The notes: generated from the sequence alone by a model not told the origin. Shown: positions 1 through 5,847, counted from the stretch's first letter. The stretch is 6,984 nt of DNA from Polaribacter sp. (GCA_003537695.1 DPRC01000175.1:1-6984); one strand, 5' to 3'. Program-made: numbers and translations.

Positions 1-210
1 TTTATTTTTGTTTCTAAAATAGGTAATTAAAGGTGCGGTATCTATCTCTTTAAATTTAGGCATAGATAGAAATAAATGCACATTTTTAACAGTAGAAAAA
101 TCTAAGTTATAAATCTGCTGGTATATATTTTCTTGCAAACCCTTAATTTGGATTTCAGTTAGGTCCTTTCTTTTTTGCTTGTAAAGCGCTCTAAGTTCTT
201 GCTTTTTCAT
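1..210 (-). CDS. 5-formyltetrahydrofolate cyclo-ligase (N-terminal part, runs off the window)
   Basis: Only the first 70 codons are visible; the gene continues past base 1, so the C-terminal half with most of the catalytic residues cannot be judged. The protein begins MKKQELRALYKQKRKDLT, the basic N-terminal helix typical of 5-formyltetrahydrofolate cyclo-ligase (MTHFS/YgfA family), followed by a beta strand reading VHLFLSMPKFKEIDTAPLI, which matches the family's first strand and 'E(I/V)DT' turn. The family converts 5-formyl-THF to 5,10-methenyl-THF using ATP in the cytosol, returning a storage folate to the one-carbon pool. The ATG at 208-210 lies one base after the stop codon of the YjbR gene, so it is almost certainly the last visible gene of the same transcript and translationally coupled to it. 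The identification rests on the N-terminal pattern alone, hence less than full confidence. Confidence 0.85.
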   Translation of the reverse strand, partial: MKKQELRALYKQKRKDLTEIQIKGLQENIYQQIYNLDFSTVKNVHLFLSMPKFKEIDTAPLITYFRNKNK

Positions 211-211
211 T

Positions 212-580
212 TTACAAATCCTTTAATATTACTTGTATTTTTTTTGTCAATCCTTTCACCACCATAATATAAGAATGATTGATGAGTTCTTGAACCAGAT
301 CATCTGAAACATCACTATTATTTACAGCTACTGTATTCCAATGCTTTTTGTTCGAATGCCAACCCGGTTGCACACCCTCATAGACTTCTCGTAATTCTTG
401 TGCTTTCTCAGGGTCACATTTTAAATTGACACCTTGTGCACCTTGCTCCCACTTATCTATTCTTGTAGATGCAAAAATTTTATCCATCACTTTAAAAACC
501 AGAGTTGCGTTATCAAAAGGAAAGTGCTCTGTTACTCCTTTTTTTGACAAACAAAAATCTCTTAATTGCGCTATGTGCAT
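212..580 (-). CDS. MmcQ/YjbR family protein (DUF419)
   Basis: A complete 122-residue protein, the usual length for the MmcQ/YjbR (PF04237) family. Landmarks are the opening helix LRDFCLSKKGVTEHFPF (about residues 6-22), a strand pair around TLVFKVMDKIFA (26-37), the VNLKCDPEKAQELRE segment (51-65), the family hallmark NKKHWNTV (77-84) and the closing 'SYIMVVKGLTKK' helix (103-114). The fold is a small double-wing, CyaY-like fold often annotated as DNA-binding; the actual biological role is not established and I do not assign one. Translation starts 9 bp after the stop of the alpha/beta-hydrolase gene and ends 1 bp before the cyclo-ligase gene, so it sits inside a tightly packed operon. Start choice is straightforward: the ATG at 578-580 begins MHIAQLRDFCL, matching the usual family N-terminus with no spare residues. 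Confidence 0.92.
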   Translation of the reverse strand: MHIAQLRDFCLSKKGVTEHFPFDNATLVFKVMDKIFASTRIDKWEQGAQGVNLKCDPEKAQELREVYEGVQPGWHSNKKHWNTVAVNNSDVSDDLVQELINHSYIMVVKGLTKKIQVILKDL

Positions 581-589
581 TTTTAATTT

Positions 590-1546
590 TTATGAAGATT
601 CATTTAAAAAGGATTTTAAAAATTCTAAACTTTCTTTTGGGTTTTCCTCCATAGGAACATGACCTGAATTTTCTAAAATAACCAGTTTAGAGTTCGGCAG
701 CATGCTATCCATTCTTTTTCCATTTCCTAAAGGAATCCAAGTATCTTTTGCTCCCCAAATTAACAAGGTAGGTGTCTTTATACTTTTTAACTTTACTAAA
801 TTTACTTTTTCAGCTACATTGAAATCCGTTTTTGCTCTCTCTATAAAAGCCTTTCTATTTCCTGTTCTCAAAGACATTTTATGATACCGTGTAACAAGAG
901 CGTCTGTAACTTTTAATTTATCAGCATATACTTGCTCTATATTTTTCCGAATAATAAACTTGGGTGTAATGTACAAAAACAACGAATTTAAGATTGGTGT
1001 TTTTGCCATTTTAAAAATTGGTGGCTGTGGGGTAAAAGTTGGCAAACCACTGGCATCTATTAAAATAAGTTTGAGTACTTTCTCTGGGTATTCTGCCGCA
1101 TAATTCCAAGCAATATTTCCTCCTAAAGAATTTCCTGCTAAATGGAACGTATCCAACTTTAGTTTCGATACAAACTGTTGTAAAAACTTGGTGTAGCTAT
1201 CTATGGAATAATCTGCATTTCCATTTGGACCTGTTAATCCAAATGCCGGAAGGTCTAAGCGAATAACTCTGAAACTTTTTGTGAGTTGCGTTGTCCAATC
1301 GTCCCAGGTATGCAAAGAAGCTCCAGTTCCATGAATTAAAACGATTGGAAATCCTTTTCCTTCATCCCTGTAATGCACTTGCATTCCTTCAATATCTATA
1401 AATTGAGAATGTGCATTTGCATAAGTTTTTTTCAACTCTTCCGCAGTAATATCTACATAAGAAGCATTGTAAATTACAACCGCTAAAAAAATACCGATTC
1501 CTAAAAAAAACCACTGCTTGCTTTTTATTTTTTTGAAACGCTTCAC
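590..1546 (-). CDS. alpha/beta-fold hydrolase with N-terminal membrane anchor
   Basis: A complete 318-residue alpha/beta hydrolase. A basic N-terminus (KRFKKIKSK) is followed by one hydrophobic segment (about 12-27, WFFLGIGIFLAVVIYN), which looks like a signal-anchor rather than a cleaved signal, so the catalytic domain is probably displayed on the periplasmic side of the inner membrane. The catalytic set is intact: oxyanion-hole motif HGTG (72-75), nucleophile elbow GNSLGG (138-143, Ser140), acid in WGAKDTW (Asp268) and ENSGHVPMEENP (His296). The cap domain lies between about 170 and 245. The pattern resembles the lipase/esterase/C-C hydrolase branch of AB_hydrolase_1; the substrate cannot be read from the sequence. 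The start is a GTG at 1544-1546 that overlaps the stop of the upstream cyclase gene in a GTGA junction, which argues for translational coupling. It could be an esterase or lactonase acting with the cyclase, but that is inference from position. Confidence 0.9.
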   Translation of the reverse strand: MKRFKKIKSKQWFFLGIGIFLAVVIYNASYVDITAEELKKTYANAHSQFIDIEGMQVHYRDEGKGFPIVLIHGTGASLHTWDDWTTQLTKSFRVIRLDLPAFGLTGPNGNADYSIDSYTKFLQQFVSKLKLDTFHLAGNSLGGNIAWNYAAEYPEKVLKLILIDASGLPTFTPQPPIFKMAKTPILNSLFLYITPKFIIRKNIEQVYADKLKVTDALVTRYHKMSLRTGNRKAFIERAKTDFNVAEKVNLVKLKSIKTPTLLIWGAKDTWIPLGNGKRMDSMLPNSKLVILENSGHVPMEENPKESLEFLKSFLNESS

Positions 1547-2292
1547 TTTATGATTTTATACAAAATAGGCTTGCTTGGAGTCGCATCATTTTCAAATGGT
1601 GCAATCATTAAATTTAACAGGTACTCTCCATCTTCAACCGCATTTGGCACGTATATAAATTCTGTAATAGTAGCGTCTAAACGAACTTTACCAGCAGTAT
1701 TCCAAAATGCATTGTGCACTAATAAGCGCCCATCATCTTTCTCTTTATCCACAGAAGGCAGGTCTATTAATAAATGTTTTATTCCTTTTTCCCGCAAATA
1801 CACAGCCGCCTCCTCTAATAAATAGGGTGGGTTTGTATTCGAATACTGCATTGATTTCTTGTATTTTAAATTTGGCATCGTCCGAATAATAATGGCGTCT
1901 CGTTTCTTATTTCTCAAAGCAGTTTTAAGTTGTTTCTCAGAGATTACAAAATCCTCTCCGCTACTTTCAGGAGCAACGGTAACCACTTCTGCTACAAAAA
2001 AATAATGTTTCAGATTCTGATTTATAGAATGAAATTCTTCAGTAATATGGCCTACACACTCTGTATGCGTAATATGTGCATGTGGATTAAAATGTATGTT
2101 GTTAAAGTTGACAACAGCACCTTCGGACACCTTAGCAATTTCACCGTCAAAGTCTACTGGGAATATTTTTGGGACTCCTACATACCAAGCATTCACATTT
2201 TTTTTTGACATGTCTATGGCAACAGAAATATCAATGGGTTCAGAAACATCAATTGTAATTTTCCTGGAATTGTACTCTATAATTGCTTTCAT
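1543..2292 (-). CDS. cyclase family protein (KynB-like metal-dependent hydrolase)
   Basis: A complete 249-residue member of the cyclase family (PF04199), which includes kynurenine formamidase KynB and other metal-dependent amidases and lactonases. The metal-binding segment is PHAHITHTECVGHI (70-83), with His71, His73, His76, Glu78 and His82 as candidate ligands; canonical KynB has HxGTHxDxPxH, so this is the divergent 'HTExxGH' type. A second conserved block, LLIDLPSVDKEKDDGRLLVHNAFW (about 195-218), carries the family's D-P-S-x-D and His elements, and the C-terminus has the expected ATITEF and hydrophobic strands. No tryptophan-catabolism genes are nearby, so kynurenine formamidase activity should not be assumed. 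The ATG at 2290-2292 follows a 95-bp AT-rich gap after hemW that shows no clear terminator; a weak promoter-like pair lies there (TTTG at 2344-2347, TACATTTA at 2320-2327, spacing shorter than usual). The gene is probably co-transcribed with hemW and certainly coupled to the hydrolase downstream. Confidence 0.85.
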   Translation of the reverse strand: MKAIIEYNSRKITIDVSEPIDISVAIDMSKKNVNAWYVGVPKIFPVDFDGEIAKVSEGAVVNFNNIHFNPHAHITHTECVGHITEEFHSINQNLKHYFFVAEVVTVAPESSGEDFVISEKQLKTALRNKKRDAIIIRTMPNLKYKKSMQYSNTNPPYLLEEAAVYLREKGIKHLLIDLPSVDKEKDDGRLLVHNAFWNTAGKVRLDATITEFIYVPNAVEDGEYLLNLMIAPFENDATPSKPILYKIIK

Positions 2293-2387
2293 ATGCCCTG
2301 AAATTATTTCATTTTATTTTAAATGTAAATATAAGTTTTTAAACAAACAGTGTATACCAATTTTAAGCAATTGAAAAAGAATACCTA

Positions 2388-3515
2388 TTAATTCAACATG
2401 AAAAGATCCGCAGCAATTCCGTCTACAAGAAACCTTCCTTTCTCTCCTGTCTTCAAGGTTCCATTTTCAACAAACAACAAGGTTTCCTCGATGTGTTTTT
2501 TAGACTGATTTTGTAGATAGTCTAAATATTTTTTTCCAAAATTATCTTTAATTTTCTCTAAAGAAACTCCCCAAATAGTTCTCAAACCTGTCATGACAAA
2601 CTCATTGTATTGGTCTGTGGTAGAGAGGGTTTCTCTTTCTATGGGCAATACATTCTCTTGAATGGATTTGATATACTTTGTGTTGTTTTTAATATTCCAA
2701 CTGCGTTGTTTTCCATCAAAGGAATGTGCAGAGGGTCCAATACCCAAGTAGGCAACTCCCAACCAATACGAAGAATTATTTTTACTAAAAAACCCTTCTT
2801 TTCCGAAGCTAGATACCTCATATTGTATAAAACCTCCAATAGCCAATTCCTTTATTAGAATCTGAAATTGTTCTTGTGTCTTCGCATCATCTACATTTTT
2901 AATTTTTCCCTTTTCGATCATTGTTTTTAGGGCAGTATGTGGCTCTACTACAAGCGCATAACTTGATATGTGTGGGATTCCAAAACTCAGTGCTATTTTT
3001 ATATTCGCCAACCATTCCTCATTCGTGCAACCCGGAATTCCGTAAATTAAATCTAAAGAGATATTCTCAAAATAACGCGTTGCCAACACCAATGATTTTT
3101 TTGCCTCTGCTGCATTATGGGCACGATTCATTAACTTTAAATCTTTTTCAAAAAAAGACTGGACACCAATACTCAGTCTGTTTATTGGTGATTTAGAAAG
3201 TGCTATTATTTTTTCTTCAGACAAGTCATCAGGGTTCGCCTCTAAAGTAATCTCTGGATTCTTTACAACTTCAAAGTTCAGGTAAACAGCGGCTATTAAT
3301 TCCTTGATCTCTGACGCACTTAGCACAGATGGTGTACCTCCTCCAAAATAAATAGTTTCTATGGTAGTGTCTCCCAATTCCTCTTTTCGCAATGCGATTT
3401 CCTTGATTAGAGCAACAATCATATCTTCTTTTTTCTTTAAGGAAGTCGAAAAATGAAAATCACAATAAAAACATGCTTGCTTGCAAAAGGGTATGTGAAT
3501 ATATATACCTGCCAT
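2388..3515 (-). CDS. hemW: radical SAM heme chaperone HemW
   Basis: A complete 375-residue radical SAM protein of the HemN/HemW family, of typical HemW length. It opens with MAGIYIHIPFCKQACFYCDF, the 4Fe-4S motif CxxxCxxC being Cys11, Cys15 and Cys18; the SAM-binding GGGTPS is at 58-63, followed by EANPDDL (92-98), RLSIGVQSF (113-121), LDLIYGIPG (154-162) and a C-terminal winged-helix-like HemN_C domain from about 300. HemW proteins were long annotated as oxygen-independent coproporphyrinogen oxidase; the characterised members instead bind heme and deliver it to heme proteins at the membrane. The lack of an N-terminal extension before the cluster and the short length favour HemW over HemN. 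One oddity: the HemW hallmark HNxxYW reads N-N-S-S-Y-W here (246-251). The start overlaps the stop of ruvC by one base (TAATG), so translation is probably coupled to ruvC. Confidence 0.93.
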   Translation of the reverse strand: MAGIYIHIPFCKQACFYCDFHFSTSLKKKEDMIVALIKEIALRKEELGDTTIETIYFGGGTPSVLSASEIKELIAAVYLNFEVVKNPEITLEANPDDLSEEKIIALSKSPINRLSIGVQSFFEKDLKLMNRAHNAAEAKKSLVLATRYFENISLDLIYGIPGCTNEEWLANIKIALSFGIPHISSYALVVEPHTALKTMIEKGKIKNVDDAKTQEQFQILIKELAIGGFIQYEVSSFGKEGFFSKNNSSYWLGVAYLGIGPSAHSFDGKQRSWNIKNNTKYIKSIQENVLPIERETLSTTDQYNEFVMTGLRTIWGVSLEKIKDNFGKKYLDYLQNQSKKHIEETLLFVENGTLKTGEKGRFLVDGIAADLFMLN

Positions 3516-4072
3516 TATTTCTTAACTCGTTTTTCATTTTCTTTCACAAAACTACTCCAGCCTGAATAATTTTTACCTCCAACAACCCTTCCTGAATTAT
3601 AAAAATGACAAACTGCGGCAGCTAAGCCATCCGTAGCGTCTAAGTTCTTTGGCAATGTTTTTAAATTTAATAAGGACTTTAACATCAAAGCAACCTGTTC
3701 TTTACTGGCATTACCATTCCCCGTAACTGCCATTTTTATTTTCTTTGGCAGGTATTCTGTAATCGGAATTTCACGAGACAAACCCGCAGCCATGGCTACT
3801 CCCTGCGCCCTACCTAACTTCAACATCGATTGTACATTTTTTCCAAAAAAAGGCGCTTCAATCGCAATTTCATCAGGATTGTACGTGTCGATCAATTCAA
3901 TCGTTCGTTCGAAAATTAATTTTAGTTTTAAATAGTGATCATCGTATTTTTTTAACATTAATTCATTCATCTGAATGAACTCCATTTTTTTACCAACAAC
4001 CTTTATCAAACCAAAACCCATAATTGTAGTTCCTGGATCAATTCCTAAAATAATTTTTTCTGTTTTTACCAT
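3515..4072 (-). CDS. ruvC: crossover junction endodeoxyribonuclease RuvC
   Basis: A complete 185-residue RuvC, the nuclease that cuts Holliday junctions symmetrically in concert with the RuvAB branch-migration motor. The RNase H-like fold is clear: IILGIDPGTT (first acidic residue Asp12), IAIEAPFFGKN (Glu72), the tGnG.A.KeQV block TGNGNASKEQV (117-127), and NLDATDGLAAAVCHFY with Asp145 and Asp148. These four acids correspond to the D-E-D-D metal-binding set of E. coli RuvC. I start at the ATG at 4070-4072 (MVKTEKIILGIDPG), which fits the usual short N-terminus; the frame stays open 12 codons further to a TTG at 4106-4108, but those residues are not family-like. It is the first gene of a run continuing into hemW. 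A 219-bp non-coding stretch precedes it, holding a possible promoter. The C-terminal tail after residue 160 is lysine-rich and probably disordered. Confidence 0.95.
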   Translation of the reverse strand: MVKTEKIILGIDPGTTIMGFGLIKVVGKKMEFIQMNELMLKKYDDHYLKLKLIFERTIELIDTYNPDEIAIEAPFFGKNVQSMLKLGRAQGVAMAAGLSREIPITEYLPKKIKMAVTGNGNASKEQVALMLKSLLNLKTLPKNLDATDGLAAAVCHFYNSGRVVGGKNYSGWSSFVKENEKRVKK

Positions 4073-4192
4073 AGCTGTATTTGAAAGTACTTCGGATATA
4101 AACCACAATTTTACAAATGGATTGCCGTAGCAATTTTCCTACTAAAAAGTATGAATTAACGTCTTATAAACAACACACTGTGCTCGAATATA

Positions 4193-4200
4193 CAAATTTA
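4193..4200 (-). promoter_or_regulatory. candidate -7 promoter element for the ruvC-hemW unit
   Basis: On the minus strand these bases read TAAATTTG, a full match to the Bacteroidota -7 consensus TAnnTTTG. They sit in the 219-bp non-coding stretch between the microprotein terminator and ruvC, where a promoter for the downstream run is expected. No good TTTG-like -33 element lies at the usual 19-21 bp spacing, and the leader to the ruvC ATG would be about 115 nt, longer than at the other promoters here. In AT-rich DNA an 8-mer with two free positions can arise by chance. I see no other gene or structured RNA in 4073-4274. Confidence 0.35.
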
Positions 4201-4274
4201 AACAATTATTTTGGTTGCTGATAACACTGTGGATTGTATTTATTTCCATGCCATTCCTAGAAATTTAGTCTTCT

Positions 4275-4307
4275 AAAAAAATGCTTCCCTATTAAAATAA
4301 AGCATTT
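4275..4307 (-). terminator. intrinsic terminator overlapping the end of the 43-residue gene
   Basis: Perfect 8-bp inverted repeat AAATGCTT / AAGCATTT (arms 4300-4307 and 4279-4286 as read on the minus strand) with a 13-nt loop, followed by a run that gives seven consecutive Ts on the minus strand (4281 down to 4275, part of it inside the stem). The upstream arm falls in the last codons of the small gene and the stop codon TAA (4292-4294) is in the loop. It should end the DUF4920-mnmD-microprotein transcript and separate it from ruvC. The stem is AT-rich and short, so efficiency is uncertain. Confidence 0.7.
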
Positions 4308-4423
4308 AAAATAGCCTCCATTTTAAACCATAGTATTACTGCTAACCCTAATAATATTATAAAAAAAAGCCCCTTTGTAGGTTTTGCTTCTTTTTTCCTT
4401 CCAAATTTTCTTCTAAATTCCAT
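4292..4423 (-). CDS. predicted 43-residue single-pass membrane protein
   Basis: A small open frame that starts at ATG 4421-4423 and ends at TAA 4292-4294. The protein begins MEFRRKFGRKKEAKPTKG, with eight basic residues among the first 17, followed by one strongly hydrophobic stretch (about 19-33, LFFIILLGLAVILWF) and a ten-residue tail ending NALF. By the positive-inside rule the N-terminus should be cytoplasmic. The non-random layout (basic head, clean transmembrane span, stop codon inside a terminator loop) and an A-rich leader with AAAAGAA just before the ATG support a real gene. It lies 60 bp downstream of mnmD on the same strand, so it may share that transcript; a 7/8 match to the -7 consensus (TCGTTTTG, minus strand, 4446-4453) could also give it its own promoter. 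I do not recognise a family and assign no function. The alternative is a fortuitous open frame, which I consider less likely. Confidence 0.7.
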   Translation of the reverse strand: MEFRRKFGRKKEAKPTKGLFFIILLGLAVILWFKMEAILNALF

Positions 4424-4483
4424 CTGTTATATTCTTTTAATTGGGCAAAACGAGGTTATATTACTGATAAAAACTGCCCCTAT

Positions 4484-5161
4484 TTATACGATAGGCTTCT
4501 TTGTTGCTCTCAGCATTTCTCTTTTCCCCGGTGGCCCTGGAATCCGTTCCACAGAAAAACCCACGGCTTGCATCGCTCTTCTTGCACTCCCTTTGGCACA
4601 GTAAGTAACTAAAACTCCATTTTCCCGAATAGCCTCATACATCTTTAAAAAAATAGGAACTGTCCACAATTCTGGCTGATTTTTTGCACCAAAGGCATCA
4701 AAATAAATCAAATCAAAAGCTGCTTTATCAGTAATATCTTGGAAAAACTGTTTGCGCTTTGTTAATTTAAAATCTTCTGAAATTCCCTGTTGCTCTTCCC
4801 ATGAGATCTCATGCATTTTATCAAAAAGATGCTGGTCTGCAGTTGCTTTTAGTTCTTCCACATAATTCAATTTTAAAACTTCTGATGCGGCAACCGGATA
4901 CGCTTCAACGCCTACGTACTCAATCTCTAACTTTTCTTTCCTACCCTCTAAAAAGGTGATAAATGCATTTAAACCTGTACCAAAACCTATTTCTAAAATA
5001 GCGAGCTTTCTAGTATTTACCATCACCGTATCTAAACCAGCGCGTAAAAAAACGTGATATGCCTCCTGAATAGCTCCATGTTTAGAATGATACTGCTCAT
5101 CCCAATCAGGTAAATGAATGGTGGTAGAGCCATCTGAAGTAATTAAAATTTCTCTTTTCAA
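4484..5161 (-). CDS. mnmD: stand-alone tRNA nm5(s2)U34 methyltransferase MnmD
   Basis: A complete 225-residue SAM-dependent methyltransferase corresponding to the MnmD domain (DUF752, PF05430) of bifunctional MnmC, without the FAD-dependent oxidoreductase half. Landmarks: DGSTTIHLPDWDEQYHSKHG (10-29), SAM-binding EIGFGTGLN (57-65), GVEAYP (84-89), the DAFGAKNQPELW block (155-166) and VTYCAKGSARRAM (185-197), ending in GPPGKREM (209-216). The family methylates the 5-aminomethyl group of wobble uridine 34 to give mnm5(s2)U. A free-standing MnmD implies that MnmE-MnmG supplies nm5U directly by the ammonium route, so the oxidoreductase is not needed; this is inference from known MnmD-only organisms. 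The start must be TTG at 5159-5161: the conserved N-terminus KREILITSDGSTTIHLP follows immediately, there is no upstream in-frame ATG before the TAG at 5189-5191, and the first internal ATG (codon 47) would remove conserved residues. It lies 79 bp downstream of the DUF4920 gene. Confidence 0.93.
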   Translation of the reverse strand: MKREILITSDGSTTIHLPDWDEQYHSKHGAIQEAYHVFLRAGLDTVMVNTRKLAILEIGFGTGLNAFITFLEGRKEKLEIEYVGVEAYPVAASEVLKLNYVEELKATADQHLFDKMHEISWEEQQGISEDFKLTKRKQFFQDITDKAAFDLIYFDAFGAKNQPELWTVPIFLKMYEAIRENGVLVTYCAKGSARRAMQAVGFSVERIPGPPGKREMLRATKKPIV

Positions 5162-5240
5162 AATTATGATAATAAATTTATATGGTTCCTAAAATGGCAC
5201 CCCCGTTAAATAGCGCGACTGCATCAATACTTCACCTGCT

Positions 5241-5750
5241 TTATTTTACTTTTAACAAAACCCCACTGGCCTCGAAAGAAAACTCCTTTTTAACACTTGT
5301 AATTTTTGCTATTTCCGCTGCAGACTTCCCTGCATCCTCGGCATAATGGCGCAACTCTTCAACAGACGTTACTTTTACAAATGCTTTTCCTGCAACAATT
5401 ACATCTTTCCCTTGGGCATCCAAAGGTATAAAAAAACCATAATCCTTAAAACGAACCATCGTTTCTGCAGTCGCTCCCAAAGGCAGCTTCATCCAGCAAC
5501 CCTTTTTAGTACAAAGTTCTTTAATTGTAGCAGAAAATTTCACGCGTGCAGTATCTCCAAAATGCATGTTTTCAAATTTAGCGAACATCTGTTGCGAACT
5601 CATTGCATTTTCTTCCGTTATTTTAGCCCCAAAAGAAGAAAATTCCAATTGGCTTAAAATAGGAGTTACTGCGTTATTTTCTTTTTCACTTAGCTTACAA
5701 GAGGTACAACTAAAAAGAACAATAAGGCAGTAAAAAACAAGTGGTTTCAT
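5241..5750 (-). CDS. DUF4920 domain lipoprotein
   Basis: A complete 169-residue exported protein. The N-terminus MKPLVFYCLIVLFSC is a lipoprotein signal peptide; Cys15 (LFSC, common in Bacteroidota) is the likely lipidated residue, with Cys18 (CTSC) as alternative. The mature part matches DUF4920: FGAKITEENAM (40-50), a beta-rich domain with ELCTKKGCWM (78-87; Cys80 and Cys85), MVRFKDYGFFIPLDAQGKDVIVAG (98-121) and LRHYAEDAGKSAAEIA (133-148), closing with FEASGVLLK. The paired cysteines in the CxxKxGCWM block are a constant feature of the family and could bind metal or form a disulfide, but the function is not known. It is the first gene of its transcript, with a TATATTTG -7 element 26 bp before the ATG, divergent from ilvE. 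In another frame, open coding-like residues continue past the stop (see the findings), so the C-terminus deserves a check. Confidence 0.9.
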   Translation of the reverse strand: MKPLVFYCLIVLFSCTSCKLSEKENNAVTPILSQLEFSSFGAKITEENAMSSQQMFAKFENMHFGDTARVKFSATIKELCTKKGCWMKLPLGATAETMVRFKDYGFFIPLDAQGKDVIVAGKAFVKVTSVEELRHYAEDAGKSAAEIAKITSVKKEFSFEASGVLLKVK

Positions 5751-5776
5751 AAAGATAACGTTTAAAATAGGAGATA

Positions 5777-5784
5777 CAAATATA
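5777..5784 (-). promoter_or_regulatory. -7 promoter element of the DUF4920-mnmD unit
   Basis: On the minus strand the bases read TATATTTG, an exact TAnnTTTG match to the Bacteroidota sigma-A -7 element. It lies 26 bp upstream of the lipoprotein ATG, nearly the same distance as the ilvE element from its own start, giving a leader of roughly 20 nt. A TTTG occurs at 5798-5801 on the same strand but only 13 bp upstream, so the -33 box is weak or displaced. Confidence 0.55.
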
Positions 5785-5816
5785 CAGAATTTAACACCAA
5801 AACCCCGCTTTATATA

Positions 5817-5847
5817 TTTCTTACGATGAATAAATTATGTACATTTG
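5817..5847 (+). promoter_or_regulatory. ilvE promoter (-33 TTTC, -7 TACATTTG)
   Basis: TACATTTG at 5840-5847 matches the Bacteroidota -7 consensus TAnnTTTG exactly, and TTTC at 5817-5820 lies 19 bp upstream, a one-base variant of the -33 TTTG at the usual spacing. Transcription would start near 5853-5855, leaving a leader of about 18 nt before the ATG at 5872. A leader this short leaves no room for an attenuator or leader-peptide control of the kind found before ilv operons in Enterobacteria. Confidence 0.6.

Noticed and set aside
426..662. Plus-strand open frame of 78 codons opposite the YjbR and hydrolase genes
   Set aside because: It lies antisense across two well-supported genes and their junction, has no family resemblance and no promoter; the same applies to the plus-strand frames at 702-884, 1550-1825, 1707-1889, 1930-2208, 2096-2374, 2610-2858, 2921-3196 and 5346-5657.
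2639..2839. Alternative minus-strand frame of 66 codons inside hemW
   Set aside because: It is an out-of-frame reading within conserved hemW sequence; it has no independent support, and hemW itself is unbroken, so it does not mark a frameshift.
4073..4108. Longer ruvC start at TTG 4106-4108 (12 extra residues)
   Set aside because: The extra residues are not like the RuvC N-terminus, and an ATG lies at the expected position just before the IILGIDPG strand.
4443..4480. Inverted repeat GGGCA / TGCCC between mnmD and the small gene
   Set aside because: Only five base pairs with a 27-nt loop and no T run after it on the minus strand, so it does not qualify as a terminator or a convincing RNA structure.
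5159..5166. TAATTTTG on the minus strand, an exact -7 consensus match at the mnmD start
   Set aside because: Its last three bases are the mnmD TTG start codon, so a transcript from it would begin inside the gene after the start; most likely a chance match.
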